From Ophiodon elongatus (lineage: Eukaryota; Chordata; Actinopteri; Perciformes; Hexagrammidae): a stretch of DNA of 64,000 nt. The notes beneath the pieces are model-generated. The model was not told the DNA's origin. It saw only the letters and a list, made by a program, of their open reading frames with translations, and made no database searches. Shown piece after piece: positions 48,316 to 57,300 of the stretch. How positions within the stretch are numbered: the first letter of the stretch is position 1; each line of letters opens with the position of its first letter. The stretch is taken from positions 3,319,501 to 3,383,500 of the forward strand of contig JACSYO010002159.1 in the NCBI GenBank assembly GCA_016806645.1. Direction: 5' to 3'. Position numbers and translations under genes: made by a program.

Positions 48316-48729
48316 CATATGTTATGCATTGCATTTTAAAGATAAACCAACAGGAGCTTAAATTTAGCACGGAAGTTATCTCACCCTGTCTGCCTCCCAC
48401 GGCACCACCAGCAGCCTCTGCCCAGCTTTGGGTTGCCATGGCTGCAGGGTGGGAGGTGGCGGCGTTGTGGTTGAGGGGATGGTGGTTGGCTGTGGCGGCT
48501 GAGTGGCCGCCGTGGTGGTGGAGGCGACGGGGGTGGCCAGTTCAGGCGCGGAGGGGGTGGCGGGGTCCCATTCGGCAGCCGGCAGGTCCAAAAGGATCTG
48601 ATCACACCTCTCCCCCTCATAGCCTTCGGTGCACTCACAGGTGTAGGCCGGTTCCCCCTCCTCCCCACCATCACTCCGGCTGCAGTTTCCATGGAGACAG
48701 GGGCTGCTGGCACACGGGTCTGTGAAAAA
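26516..48729 (-). CDS. dner: DNER, Delta/Notch-like EGF-related receptor (exons 2-13; exon 1 outside window)
   Basis: Single-pass neuronal surface protein; in mammals it acts as a non-canonical Notch ligand between Purkinje neurons and Bergmann glia and is sorted to dendrites. Join (minus strand): 48729-48385, 48248-48151, 42229-42066, 39785-39637, 38806-38653, 37866-37753, 32293-32060, 28927-28805, 28595-28482, 28270-28139, 27705-27459, 26627-26516. All 11 introns are GT..AG and every phase matches, giving 1986 nt = 661 codons plus stop. Order of parts (numbering from exon 2): EGF 2 (about 4-40), Thr/Pro linker (50-100), DNER-specific region (115-215), EGF 3-10 (220-543), membrane helix (563-586), 75-residue tail. 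There is no DSL domain, as in other DNER proteins. The tail is nearly identical to mammalian DNER as I recall it, and ends LVTLIKTKDL. Human DNER is 737 residues, so roughly 75-90 N-terminal residues with the signal peptide are missing here. Confidence 0.97.
26628..27458 (-). other. dner: DNER intron 12
   Basis: 831 bp, no repeat or exon recognised. Confidence 0.7.
27459..27705 (-). CDS. dner: DNER exon 12: stalk, transmembrane helix, proximal tail
   Basis: 247 nt, phase 1 to phase 2. After the stalk HLQWKPAHTEDTLTNMPRH comes a membrane helix of about 24 residues (SLYIIIGALCVAFVLMLI… to VGIC), the basic stop-transfer RISR, and the conserved tail IEYQGSSRHAYQEFYNC, RSIDSEFSNAIASIRHAR. YQEF fits the tyrosine-based YxxΦ type that in mammalian DNER (YEEF) directs dendritic targeting through AP-1. 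The acceptor is GTGTGTCTCAG|AC, with a (TG)20 tract 5 bases away; the donor is CCAG|GTCAGT. Confidence 0.98.
27711..27750 (+). repeat. (AC)20 at DNER exon 12 acceptor
   Basis: In the transcript (UG)20 separated from the exon by CUCAG only. Confidence 0.97.
28040..28115 (+). repeat. (AC)n near DNER exon 11 donor
   Basis: 76 bp with one CCC interruption, beginning 23 bases into intron 11 on the transcript strand. Confidence 0.96.
28139..28270 (-). CDS. dner: DNER exon 11: end of EGF 9, calcium-type EGF 10
   Basis: 132 nt, phase 1 at both ends. It reads GEKCEADINECESNPCHHGG, then TCVDQSNGFTCHCPPGWVG and ends PSCEI. EGF 10 carries the calcium-binding signature D-I-N-E-C with the later aromatic/Asn region, as in mammalian DNER. 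The acceptor is CCACTCAG|GG, the donor ATCC|GTAAGTCA (consensus), with a 76-bp (TG)n starting 23 bases into intron 11. Confidence 0.97.
28482..28595 (-). CDS. dner: DNER exon 10: end of EGF 8, most of EGF 9
   Basis: 114 nt, phase 1 at both ends. It reads GRHCEIYKDPCLKMHCQNGG, then HCESAGLNVSCTCPPGYLG. One sequon (NVS). The acceptor is unusual: (TG)26 continues straight into TGTGTGCAG|GC, with no other pyrimidine tract within 50 bases. Intron 9 is 209 bp and nearly half of it is simple repeat. The donor is CTTG|GTGAGC. Confidence 0.95.
28599..28650 (+). repeat. (CA)26 fused to DNER exon 10 acceptor
   Basis: In the transcript (UG)26 is followed directly by CAG and the exon. Confidence 0.97.
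28755..28804 (+). repeat. (AT)n(ATAC)9 fused to DNER exon 9 donor
   Basis: Nine ATAC units at 28769-28804 preceded by AT units; in the transcript (GUAU)9 starts at the first intron base. Confidence 0.97.
28805..28927 (-). CDS. dner: DNER exon 9: end of EGF 7, most of EGF 8
   Basis: 123 nt, phase 1 at both ends. It reads GYHGLYCEEEYNECLSAPC, then QNYATCRDLINAYECVC and ends TPQFDG. YHGLYCEEEYNECLSAPC is a DNER hallmark. The donor GATG|GTATGTATGT is the first of nine consecutive GTAT units, so several equivalent 5' splice sites lie at 4-base steps. Confidence 0.97.
28928..32059 (-). other. dner: DNER intron 8
   Basis: 3.1 kb. A (CA)30 tract at 30276-30336 is the only clear element; no exon or known repeat was recognised in the rest. 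Confidence 0.65.
30276..30336 (+). repeat. (CA)30 microsatellite
   Basis: Uninterrupted CA tract in DNER intron 8. Confidence 0.96.
32060..32293 (-). CDS. dner: DNER exon 8: EGF 5 end, EGF 6, most of EGF 7
   Basis: 234 nt, phase 1 at both ends, the only double-EGF exon. It reads GYQGATCEQKVDPCASGPC, HNNGTCYAQGPGPLGFGC, then CTAGFTGPTCAQLVDFC and ALNPCAHGVCRSVG, ending RCLCVPG. The block FTGPTCAQLVDFCAL…PCAHG is nearly invariant in DNER. One sequon (NGT). The acceptor CTCTTGCAG and donor CCAG|GTGAGC are strong. Intron 7 upstream is 5.5 kb. Confidence 0.97.
33121..33440 (+). mobile_element. Teleost interspersed repeat, family A
   Basis: Contains TTTTGGGAAACACACTAATG, CCGAGAGTTAGATGA and AGCATAAAGACTGGAAGC; copy in DNER intron 7. 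Confidence 0.75.
36225..36447 (+). mobile_element. LINE-tail-like repeat (L2-type)
   Basis: Contains GAGGTTTCTTCCATTTTTAC, GGGAGTTTTTCTCAATCCGA, TACAGATTGGAAAGCCCCGA and ends AATAAAATTGACTTGAC, typical of a frequent fish LINE 3' end. The coding region is absent. Confidence 0.65.
37753..37866 (-). CDS. dner: DNER exon 7: end of EGF 4, most of EGF 5
   Basis: 114 nt, phase 1 at both ends. It reads GYEGERCQLLVDHCLSQPC, then KNGATCFSSLAGPRCYCPEG. As for most EGF exons of this gene, the borders fall in the conserved Gly between the fifth and sixth cysteine, so this is a shuffled-module type exon that can be skipped in frame. The acceptor is CTCTCAG|GT and the donor GAAG|GTAGGA. Confidence 0.96.
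38090..38145 (+). mobile_element. LINE-tail-like fragment
   Basis: AACCCCAGCAAGAGAGGCAG and CTAATGGGGATCCAA resemble a fish LINE 3' end. Confidence 0.5.
38577..38652 (+). repeat. (AC)n fused to DNER exon 6 donor
   Basis: 76 bp of AC with one T interruption near 38603; the exon 6 donor GT is its last unit read on the minus strand. Confidence 0.97.
38653..38806 (-). CDS. dner: DNER exon 6: end of EGF 3, most of EGF 4
   Basis: 154 nt, phase 0 to phase 1. It reads STFFCECEDGYTGIFCEEF, closing EGF 3, then DACHRRPCHSNGTC and a Gly-rich insert up to NFTCTCPPG, most of EGF 4. Sequons NGT and NFT. Both borders touch microsatellites: the acceptor TTTTGCAG lies 7 bases from (TG)10, and the donor CCAG|GTGTGTGT is the first unit of a 76-bp (GT)n. 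With GTGTGT as 5' splice site it lacks the +3 to +5 AAG match. Confidence 0.95.
38807..39636 (-). other. dner: DNER intron 5
   Basis: 830 bp. Apart from (TG)10 at the 3' splice site, no feature is seen. Confidence 0.7.
38814..38834 (+). repeat. (CA)10 beside DNER exon 6 acceptor
   Basis: Reads (UG)10 seven bases before exon 6. Confidence 0.95.
39637..39785 (-). CDS. dner: DNER exon 5: end of non-EGF region, start of EGF 3
   Basis: 149 nt, phase 1 to phase 0. It contains LRLNLTVKASSCVEPGSS, then the first half of EGF 3 with CSGKGKC and ends CITQPSE. The CSGKGKC…PSE signature is shared with mammalian DNER. One sequon (NLT). The acceptor is TGATAG|GTG and the donor GAG|GTGAGA. Confidence 0.95.
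39985..40560 (+). mobile_element. Teleost interspersed repeat, family B (long copy)
   Basis: CATGGTCCCCAGAGGATG at about 40105, a second internal AACAACTATTGAAAG module, then GTTAGCATGCTAGCAC and AAGATGGTGAACATG. A fragment lies at 43165-43290. Confidence 0.7.
41325..41433 (+). repeat. (TC)n microsatellite
   Basis: About 110 bp of TC with a TTTCTTTTTTA interruption near 41391. Confidence 0.96.
42066..42229 (-). CDS. dner: DNER exon 4: N-terminal non-EGF region
   Basis: 164 nt, phase 2 to phase 1. It reads VVVNASGAPVLWRVNEEGF, then LNGTTMWFLQAPDGLVV and ends LGQNYFLS. Two N-glycosylation sequons are visible (NAS, NGT). The 'ILLWKV' and 'LALGNNHFI' positions of mammalian DNER correspond to VLWRV and LPLGQNYFL here. 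The acceptor is CCAATTAG|GG and the donor CTCA|GTAAGATG. Intron 3 upstream is 5.9 kb. Confidence 0.92.
43165..43290 (+). mobile_element. Teleost interspersed repeat, family B (fragment)
   Basis: Contains CATATTCATGATCCCCATGA, then CCCCCAGGTTGTCAAAA; matches the central part of family B loosely. Confidence 0.5.
44725..44935 (+). mobile_element. Teleost 'TATAGCGCTTTTCTAGTCT' repeat
   Basis: Contains GACTTGCATTTTTATAGCGC, TTTTCTAGTCTTCCGACCA, CATTCACACACACAAG and GAGCCGGGGATTGAAACG, in the order known from a very common repeat of fish genomes. Confidence 0.7.
45531..45580 (+). repeat. Exact 25-bp tandem duplication
   Basis: The 25-base unit starting AGTGTTCGCTCTC occurs twice, at 45531-45555 and 45556-45580, without mismatch. 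Confidence 0.97.
47183..47402. repeat. Foldback-like segment with GGTGTTTTCACTT ends
   Basis: 47186-47204 (CACTGGTGTTTTCACTTA) and the reverse complement of 47378-47396 (CACACAGGTGTTTTCACTT) are close matches facing inward. A third copy in direct orientation is at 50399-50445. This would fit a degenerate short DNA-transposon derivative. Confidence 0.45.
48151..48248 (-). CDS. dner: DNER exon 3: juxtaposed N-terminal region
   Basis: 98 nt, phase 0 to phase 2, reading VTEGLHCVSPELCELTSG and ending TAVK. It belongs to the non-EGF stretch between EGF 2 and EGF 3 that is the most divergent part of the protein. Intron 2 is only 136 bp and its 3' half is a (TG)29 tract that stops 8 bases before the exon (…GTGCCCTTCAG|GTG). 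The donor AAA|GTAAGAG is strong. There is no recognised domain in this segment; assignment rests on exact phase continuity with exons 2 and 4. Confidence 0.88.
48257..48314 (+). repeat. (CA)29 beside DNER exon 3 acceptor
   Basis: Reads (UG)29 eight bases before exon 3; it fills much of the 136-bp intron 2. Confidence 0.97.
48385..48729 (-). CDS. dner: DNER exon 2: EGF 2 and Thr/Pro-rich linker
   Basis: 115 codons, phase 0 at both ends. It opens FFTDPCASSPCLHGNCS, the second EGF repeat, with six cysteines ending EGYEGERCDQ. A low-complexity stretch of about 50 residues rich in Thr, Pro, Ala and Ser follows, likely O-glycosylated, then a conserved WQPKAGQ motif. The GC-rich DNA of this linker looks length-variable. 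The donor is AGG|GTGAGA. The start is the least certain boundary: TTTTAG|TTT at 48729 is chosen because it gives the FFTDPC reading after an exon 1 in phase 0. A second acceptor 10 bases on (TTCACAG|ACC at 48719) looks stronger but needs an exon 1 ending in phase 1. Confidence 0.9.
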
Positions 48730-49104
48730 CTAAAAGAACAGAGAAGATAAATAAAAACAGGAAGAGGCAGAACAAAAAACATTATCATTTAATGTGTTTT
48801 TCCATCTGCTGTCCTCTACACTGACGGACACCTATTATTTATCTTTTTATGACACAATGAAAGCCCAAAATGTGAACCTGGCATCCAGCTTCATTTTAAA
48901 TGGGTCAAGGAGTGGGTCATTAAAACCCTGTGGAGAACAAGAAAGTGTAGTCATCACTACTCAGCTACTTCTTTTATTGCTCTGACTCAGCTTCCTTCTT
49001 TACACCACTCATTTATTTTATTACATTTTGTCTCTGTGTTCCTGATAAATTGTTGCAGGTCTGCACTCCTCCCTCCCTCGCTCTATTATCCCCACTCTTT
49101 CGTG

Positions 49105-49139
<35 letters not shown>

Positions 49140-49554
49140 GCACACACTTTGTCCCTAAATAAGGTTTTCCTCAGTCATGCAGCAATACAAAAAATGCATC
49201 CTGACAGCCTCCTTCATGCTGGTTCCCCCTCCCCATCAATAATTGATCATATTTGCAGGTGAAAAAGGACAAAGCCTTGCTCATGAAGCTTACTGCCTGA
49301 CACTGTGTTGCCTTTCGTTTGGTTTTCAGAGCCGTTTTAAGCTTAAGAGCATCTATAATCCTGCTGCCTCTTATTTATTTATTTTTTAGCAAATTCACTC
49401 AGAATCACTCAGGTATCTGCAGCTCCAGCTGTCTGATTTAAATGTATTCAGAGAACAGTTTTAATAAAAACACAGAGAAAAGCAAAAGAGAAGGGGTGAA
49501 CAGAAGGATGGTATTGATCCGTGTCCCAAATCATCAAGTGCATATAGATGTACG

Positions 49555-49606
49555 TGTGTGTGTGTGTGTGTGTGTGTGTCTGTGTGTGTGTGTGTGCGTG
49601 TGTGTC
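49555..49606 (+). repeat. (GT)n microsatellite upstream of DNER exon 2
   Basis: GT with C interruptions; reads (AC)n in the DNER transcript, about 830 nt before exon 2. A (CA)n tract of opposite sense is at 49118-49146. Confidence 0.93.
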
Positions 49607-50976
49607 TGAGAGAAACAGTGAGAGGCAGAACAACAGAGCGCCATTAACAGTCCGCTCTCTCCACGACCGAGTCACAGCTCATTAGTGCTAATCTCTCAGG
49701 TTTTTACTTGCGATGCCTCTATCAAACATTGTCTTTGGTCTGAAGCACAGCAGTCCCAACCGTCCCAGCACGCCACTCTTTCCGCTCTTTACACAGTCTG
49801 CTGCTCTTATCTCCTCTCTAACGGCACCAGGGATTTAGTTTATCAAACCTTTAGAGGACAGCAGCGCTGGCTCGTCTGGGTTAAAGGACACATTAGAGTC
49901 CAGCTCATGAGCTTTTTCATCTGTCGCTCTTGATTTCTCCTCCATCCAGACTGAACAGAATGTGCTCGAACACAGCAGGACTTATATGTACTCACTGCAT
50001 AGTCATATAACAGGGGCGAGCAATATGATCTCAAATCTGTAGCATAAAAACACTGGCAGTTTTATCGCGATGACAGTAAATGTACCAATTATTTTTACAT
50101 ACATTAGCAGATATTTCCTTTTCTTGTGCTTACTTGCCGTTTTACACTTTACTAAGTCGAATAAAAATATAATGCAATCAAATCAGAAAATAGTGTGCAA
50201 TATTTCTAATTATCGTTTATGCTGTTTCTCAAGCAAAAAAATGCTAACACTCGCTAATTGGTTGGTTGCATGTTGGGTTAGATGCCATTACTTGTTGGGG
50301 CTACTCTCAATCCAATTTATAATAATCTTTGGATTATTTATCAAAAACTGTAATGAGGTCAGAGATAGTCACTCATTTTGAGGGCATTACACGCCCATGG
50401 TCGACCCACACAGGTGTTTTCACTTATTTGCCTGATTGGTCCTCTGTTAAAGGACAGCGGAGGTGTATAGGAAATGTGATTGAGTGACACTTTCATCACT
50501 CCTATTGGTACAATAACTTGAGATTGGTGACTCACATAATCCCCAGGTTATAATTTGGTGGTATTACCATTCACTGTATATGGCAGCCATTTTCTATTAG
50601 TATTCATGTGCTTAGTTACTTACTCTCCTGCTGCATGATGTTGCTTCCTATTCTCTGGCACCTAACGACTCACATGCCCCGGGCTCTGGCAAACCATGTG
50701 AATCAATTTCCTCTAAGCAGCTGATAATAACTCACATTAGTCCCTTTATCTATATTTCCACATGGACCAACAGACTGAATAAAGACATTCTCTTGGGCCA
50801 AATTAATTGCGACACAAGGTGCTGTGATCTACAGTATTTGCTAATGCGGGATGTGGGACCCTGAGCAGGAAGGATCGATACGGCCGGACGGACGGAAACA
50901 GCAACGCTACTTAAGCCATTGGTATCATCAATTTAAACTGGTGCAGGGGCTGGATGAGTCTGTTGCTGTAGACGTG

Positions 50977-50978
<2 letters not shown>

Positions 50979-51010
<32 letters not shown>
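50979..51010 (+). repeat. (CA)16 microsatellite
   Basis: Uninterrupted CA tract. Confidence 0.95.
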
Positions 51011-51011
<1 letters not shown>

Positions 51012-52534
51012 ATTCCCTACATTAGATTTCAGTCTCCACACTTGTTACATGTCAATAGCGTAAGTGAAAGAAGCTAGATGTACACAAATGAGCTGACAAA
51101 ACAGCTGAAAGTCTTGCTGAGTTCTGCTTCACCTAAAATGATGAGTGTGCAAGATCAACTAAACTTAGCCATGCTTTTTCAGGACGCTGTTTATCTGTGC
51201 ACCTGACAATTAACAAAGATGTTATGGTGATGTAGCATCCCCCTTTTATCGAGGAGTTCACTGGCACCTTGACAGGAAAGGAATTGTTTACATTCTGATG
51301 ATACATCCAACACATTTGATGCACTGTGTCACTGAACTGTAGCTCTATATACGACTAATGACAGAAAATTGATACACTCATGTAGGCTTTCAAGTTTACT
51401 CTCACAGGCTGACTTTCATAAAATAACTTTATTGGGTTTAATTGATACACTTCTGAGTCTTTGGTGAACAGGATCTTGAGTTGAACGTATACAAATTGCA
51501 TCTATAGGGAAGAAAACTTCCATTAGCCAAGTCTTTCCTGGGAACTTTTGAAGAGATTATTATTAAATCATGGACCCATGAAATAAAGCGTCACTAGCAT
51601 TTTTATATATTAAATCTGCAAGATCACTTTCATGATGATTTCCACTGTTGTGCTCAAGTGTTGAAAGCATTAAAGAGCAGTCTGTTGGGCTACAGCGTTA
51701 GTAAAGTAATCAATGAGACAAACGGATAGGGAGCTTCGATAAGAAGACTGGCTGAAGTGTCCTTGAGCAAGTCATTACAGTAAATCCCAACCAGCTCAGA
51801 AGATCTGACGCTGCCCTCTGACCTCAGAGAGAGTTAAAAGGGAATTTCTCCACACAGATTAATAAACATTTCAAAACTGCCTGCGAGCTTCTCATATCAC
51901 TTTTTCCAGAGGTTGAGTTGAGTTTAAACTTATATTACAAAGTAAGTGTGTGGTGATACTAAACAGAGGGTTTTATTAGAAAACATGATGCAGTGAGGGA
52001 AAACAAAAGCAGTATTTAAGAATTTATCCATCACTCAGTGATTTTACAAACTGTTGTTGTTGCTTCCAACTCAGAAAAACAGATTTGCTTGTAGCCGGAC
52101 CATGACTGACCAGGATGTAATCCTTCAAGTACAGCTAAAGAAAAATCAATAGCTTGAGTTGTGAGGGTTTTCCCGTGTGTGTGTATCAGCTCAGCAAAAG
52201 CTCAACGCTACATGTCATAACTGGTCAGTTATTTGGCGGAGGCCGCATTGGGAATGTTAAAAGATTTTCCGTCATCATTTCAATGGATTGAAGTTGTGGC
52301 CCAAAGGGTTCCCACATACTTTTTGACTAGGTGTGTTTTTCACGGTTTGGGCTAAAGGAAGAAAACTATTATATTTTAGACAATAGTGTGCTTCAAACTT
52401 TTTAGAAACAGTCCGGGGGAAATTATTTTCTTTTGCCCCCATGCACAAAGCAATGTCCATGAGGAAAGTGTTGTTCCTGTTTGGTGTGGAAGAATGTGCC
52501 GGACCTACACAGAGACCTGACCTCAACTCCATTT

Positions 52535-52740
52535 TCATATTGGACTTACATTCGTCAGGTGGCCAGAAACTCTGAATAAATGATGATGTTTATTTTGCTG
52601 CTGGTTGTAAACTATTTCCTAACAAGTTTCTTATCTTCTATTAACTTACAAGATGATGGATGATATGTCAGAGTTTACACTTGTTTCTGTGTCCTCCAAT
52701 GCCATTACAGCTGCATATTAATAAATATGCATTTGAAATA
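52535..52740 (+). mobile_element. Teleost interspersed repeat, family C
   Basis: Second copy, starting TTGGACTTACATTCGTC and GGTGGCCAGAAACTC. Confidence 0.6.
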
Positions 52741-53382
52741 AGTTGGTCAACAATAACACATGGGTACAATGTATAAGAACTTTCTTTTACTATAGTAGAG
52801 AGTTTATTCTGAACAGGCAGCTCAGCGGCTAAGTTCAACAAGCTCGTGTGAAGCTACAACCCTGACGGAGCTGGAGCCGTTTCATAACAGCAGTTAACTG
52901 AGCGCTCCATTTCACCAGTTTATCAGCCACTTACTGTTTATGGGAGACTCATTTGAGCGGTAGATCATAATACAGCAGGGGTTCACTTTAATCGCCAGAT
53001 CGTTCGGCTAATCACACACATGCAATTAGTTAGAAGGGCAGCGATGACTCACACCGCATACAAAAATAAAACTGAAATGTACAAGCGAAGAAAATATTAA
53101 AGTTTCACCCTAAGGGCTAAAGACTGTACAATATAACAAAGATTTAAAAAAGGCTTTTCAGTGTCAGTCTGCACAAGTGCATGAATACACACATGATCAC
53201 AGGAAAAGGTGAGAAGCTGATTTGGTCACTCAGCAGGTCGTCTGAAATTGTTCTACAGCCCTTTTATAACCATAAAGATGGGTTGCCATGGCTACAGTAG
53301 CTAGGTAACATGAGCGCAATTAGAAAAACAGTACTATACACAGCGTGTGTGTTTTTTCATGCCCCCACCGCACCAGTTCCAG

Positions 53383-53385
<3 letters not shown>

Positions 53386-53450
<65 letters not shown>
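53386..53450 (+). repeat. (CA)32 microsatellite
   Basis: Uninterrupted CA tract, followed at 53580 by a run of about 14 C. Confidence 0.96.
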
Positions 53451-53452
<2 letters not shown>

Positions 53453-54257
53453 TCAATATTTGCCCAAAGAGTCTCATCATGCTGCAGAGAGACGATCCAT
53501 TTTATAATCCACTTACTGCCTCATCTGGGTTGTTTATCACCATTTGCCTCCCTCTGTCAGAGTGATAACCCCCCCTCAAACCCCCCCCCCCCCTCCCCCT
53601 TCCCAACTGTGGAGGGACAATAGATACAGATAGCATTTGCCTAATCCCTCACTCGTGAAAACACTCGTTCACAAATGAGGAAAATATCTCCACATGAGCT
53701 CAGAGAGGATAAATGTGTCTCGTTAAAAGTCCCTCCTGAGATGAGGGGACACGGAGTGGTTCTCGATAACATTGTGTCCGGACGAGTGCATTTTCCTCAG
53801 TGCATCTGAATCTGAGTTGCAGCTTGAGAATGAGCAAACGCTTTAAGAGGTTCATTTTCAAGAACAGTGTCCGTTGCTCAAAGTGAATATGGTGTTAGGT
53901 TGAGCGATAGGTATTTAACTTTGATTCGAGAAAGCTTTTTTTAAACGGCAGTTTAAGTATTCGACCCCAGATGTTCCACCTTCCCTTTGTCGAGAACTGT
54001 TGCTTCAGCTACCTGCAGATCAACTTTTCCTTCATCGGACCATCTCCAACAACAAAACTCAGTGAGAAAGTCTCACACTCATTTCACTAACTGCCTTTTG
54101 GTGCTGATGCCAATAGGAGATAAACCCCAAACAACCCACTGCTAGCCGGTCTTCTGTCTCCAACCTTCTTTACACATACTTTATATGAGGGACACTGATC
54201 AAAGCAAATGCCATTCCTTTAAACAACCTCTCTCGTTATTAAGACGACTCCAATGCA

Positions 54258-54300
54258 TGACCAGAATCAGAAATACTTTATTGATCCCCGAGGGTAAATT
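54258..54300 (+). mobile_element. 'CTTTATTGATCCCCGAGGG' repeat fragment
   Basis: AGAATCAGAAATACTTTATT followed by GATCCCCGAGGG, a short repeat end frequent in fish. Confidence 0.6.
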
Positions 54301-57300
54301 TGTATGCTGGGGAATCGTTTGCAGTCACCAATGTCCAGACTGTGTCACAACCATCGACGACCGAAAATTCAAATCTCTCATTGAGTCTGAACAACTGTGG
54401 TTTATAACATATTACACTTTGTCTTATGTGAGTACTTGAATATTTCATGTGATGCCATTTATTTGCCATTTTGAATGAATATATTTGATTGCTTATGCTA
54501 GAAAACACTAGTGAAACTACACATACACTTCAGTTGGATTTTTGTCAATTATTCAAAGATGCTTTTTCATATATAATAAGTTACTAAATCAACTGCAGAT
54601 TAAGAATCATTCATTTACAGTGCTAGTGTTCATGTTATGATACTGCAGTCTGACTATCAGCAGAAACTTAATTTGACGTGTCGACAATGATCTTATATTT
54701 CATGTTTTAATAATGAGAGATAGTTAAAAATTGATGCGTCTGATCTAGATCCATCTTCTTTTTAAGACCGAGCGCGTATTTGTCAAGCATTCACTGTTTG
54801 CTGAATTCAAGGCTACAGAGAGAAACTGGAGCATCTCTCTGCACTGCGTAATCTCAGAGGAGCAGAACAAAAATGAGAAAATATATACGGTTGGAGGGAA
54901 AGTACAATCTTGCAACACAAAGTTCATGTATCTTACAACACACACAGCTATAACAGCGTTATTCTACAGAGATCAACAGCTGTGAAACACACTGCATCAC
55001 CAGTGTGAGGGAATTACAAACAGAACTATGTGACTATAACAGCCAGGGAACAAATACCGTGTAATTATATAATCAATCACACAGCAATTAGCTAGATGAA
55101 CCAAATTAAACTTTCATATAGCCAGCAGTAATTTTTATCTTGGATCTGCAGTACGTAATGAGCACCCGCAATCCAGCTAAAACAAAATATTTAATTCATG
55201 ATGGTGACAAAATAATACTTTAAAATCATCCCTCAATAGAGTCATTTTCCCCTGCAGTATTCTCTCCAGTCTGCTCACAGGAGGGCTCAGCCCTGGGATG
55301 TGATCCGATTATATAAAGAACCCAAAAAGATCCAGAAAAGCATTCAAAATTGCCGGTACGTAATTAACTGTACTAATCAAGTGAAAAATGTGCTACTGTG
55401 GAAATATCAGCTTTCATATAGCCACAGGAATGTATGGAAGTACAGTACACTACTCTTGGGTCCAGACAGTACAAGTCCCCCAACGCATTCCTGATTTATG
55501 AGAAGGGTGACTCAGGTATTCAAACGCAACCGAGCAGGAGAAGTGCACCGAATGTATAGCATAAAACGAAACAAATATAGCGAAGAGTCAGGAATCAACA
55601 AAGCGGAGAACTGGTTCAGACGGTAGGTGATCAGCAAATACAGTTCTGGATACTGTGGAAACCCGGAGGGACGTGGAGGCAAGATTCGGGAATAAAACAA
55701 GAGACTCAGAGACAGTAATCACATAACAAAAAGTGTCCTTTAATAAATAGGTTAGGGTAAAGGTGGATTTAAACAAACAGTTTACACCCAAGAAGGAAGT
55801 TTTAATATAGGGCTCTGTGATCACTACAAACAAAGGAATACATATGCAGGAGAAAGGAACAATACAATTAAGAAACTGTTTAATCTGGATTTTCTCTTGT
55901 AAACAGTCAAATGGCTCATACTGTAAAGCGACTATAAGCTCTTCAAAGGAGCAATGTCAGTTCTCACATCATGATGCAAGACTGTGGCAAACATTTCTGT
56001 CCTTGGCAGAAAAGTGACTATTTTTGTTCACCGGCCAATGCATGCAAGAGGATCAACATTTTTGCAAGTCTAATCTCCTTTTCATAATACAAGAGGCCGA
56101 TGAAACCCAGCCGAGTAACTGCCCAAGTGTCGAATAAAAGACTTGATGAGTCGCAGCCACTGAATATTTTAGATATGAATTTGGCTGATGGCGGGTTTTA
56201 ATTTCAAACCCTAATAAGATATTTGCTTGGTTTTGAAGACTGTGCTAAGGAACAATATGAACAAATACATGAAATTAATTATAAAAATAAAAACTGCATG
56301 TTTTGCCCAATAAATTGATTTATTAATTGTCAGGGGCAGACAGAAGACAATCTTTATTCACTGTTACAGTCATTAAAAATGAAAAGCAGCATGTTTATAC
56401 ATTCAGTATACCTTCAGTAGCTAGTGTAGCATAGTAGTGCTAACGCTAGTTAATGATATGCTAACATGTTATGCTCCACAGGTTTTTACGTAAAAACGTA
56501 ACATTTTAGAAATGTACATCTTCTTCCAACCTCTCCGGGTAACGAGTATTAATATTACACAACAGTAAACCATGACTAGCTAGAAATCCACATAAGCAGC
56601 CTGAAAATGAAGAAAATCTGAAACGATTGCATGAGAGTCAATGGAGAATAGTTTTCGGACCCTGGCCGACAGTCAATCAACGATTGGCCAAGTCTGCGTT
56701 TGATGGGCGGGACTTAGCAAAGGGTCAAGTATGAGTGTGAACGTTAAATAAGTTTGCCTGACCAGAAAAATTTTCATTTCCAAATAAGAAAGGTTTTCGC
56801 TTCTCTTACGCGGTCGACCTCATCAACTCAATAATATTCAAAGACAGGGAAATGTGCTGTCTTGAGTTTCTGGTTTAGCATTAAAGCAATATCCTGTCAG
56901 TATACCAGGCAGACATTATTGTTGTCATGGTTTATTACGCCCGTCAGTCAGAAAACCACCCGGCATGAAACCCCTCGTGATCCAAACTTGTCACTTCTGC
57001 TGTCAGCACCGACACAACTTAAAGGCACCACTTTACTCCGCTTGAGACTTTTTCCCATTTCTATCACAGCCAAGAAAGGAGAAGCTGTTGATCGTTAGAA
57101 TGTACTTGTCAAAAAAAATGCATTATTACTTTGGACTTTCTTTTTTTACTTTTACAATGTTCAGGTATTTAGGCATTTTTCTCTCGAAGTCATTGAAACT
57201 GAGACATTATTTTTGGACAAAAAGAAAGGAGACAGACAATCTCATCTTTCCATACCGTGAAAACAAAACATCATTGTAATCTTTTCAGCCTCAGAGTGAA

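Noticed and set aside
48719..48729. Alternative exon 2 acceptor TTCACAG|ACC
   Set aside because: Ten bases downstream, so in another phase. The upstream TTTTAG gives a phase-0 start that fits the CQ-xxx-DPC reading; without exon 1 this cannot be settled.
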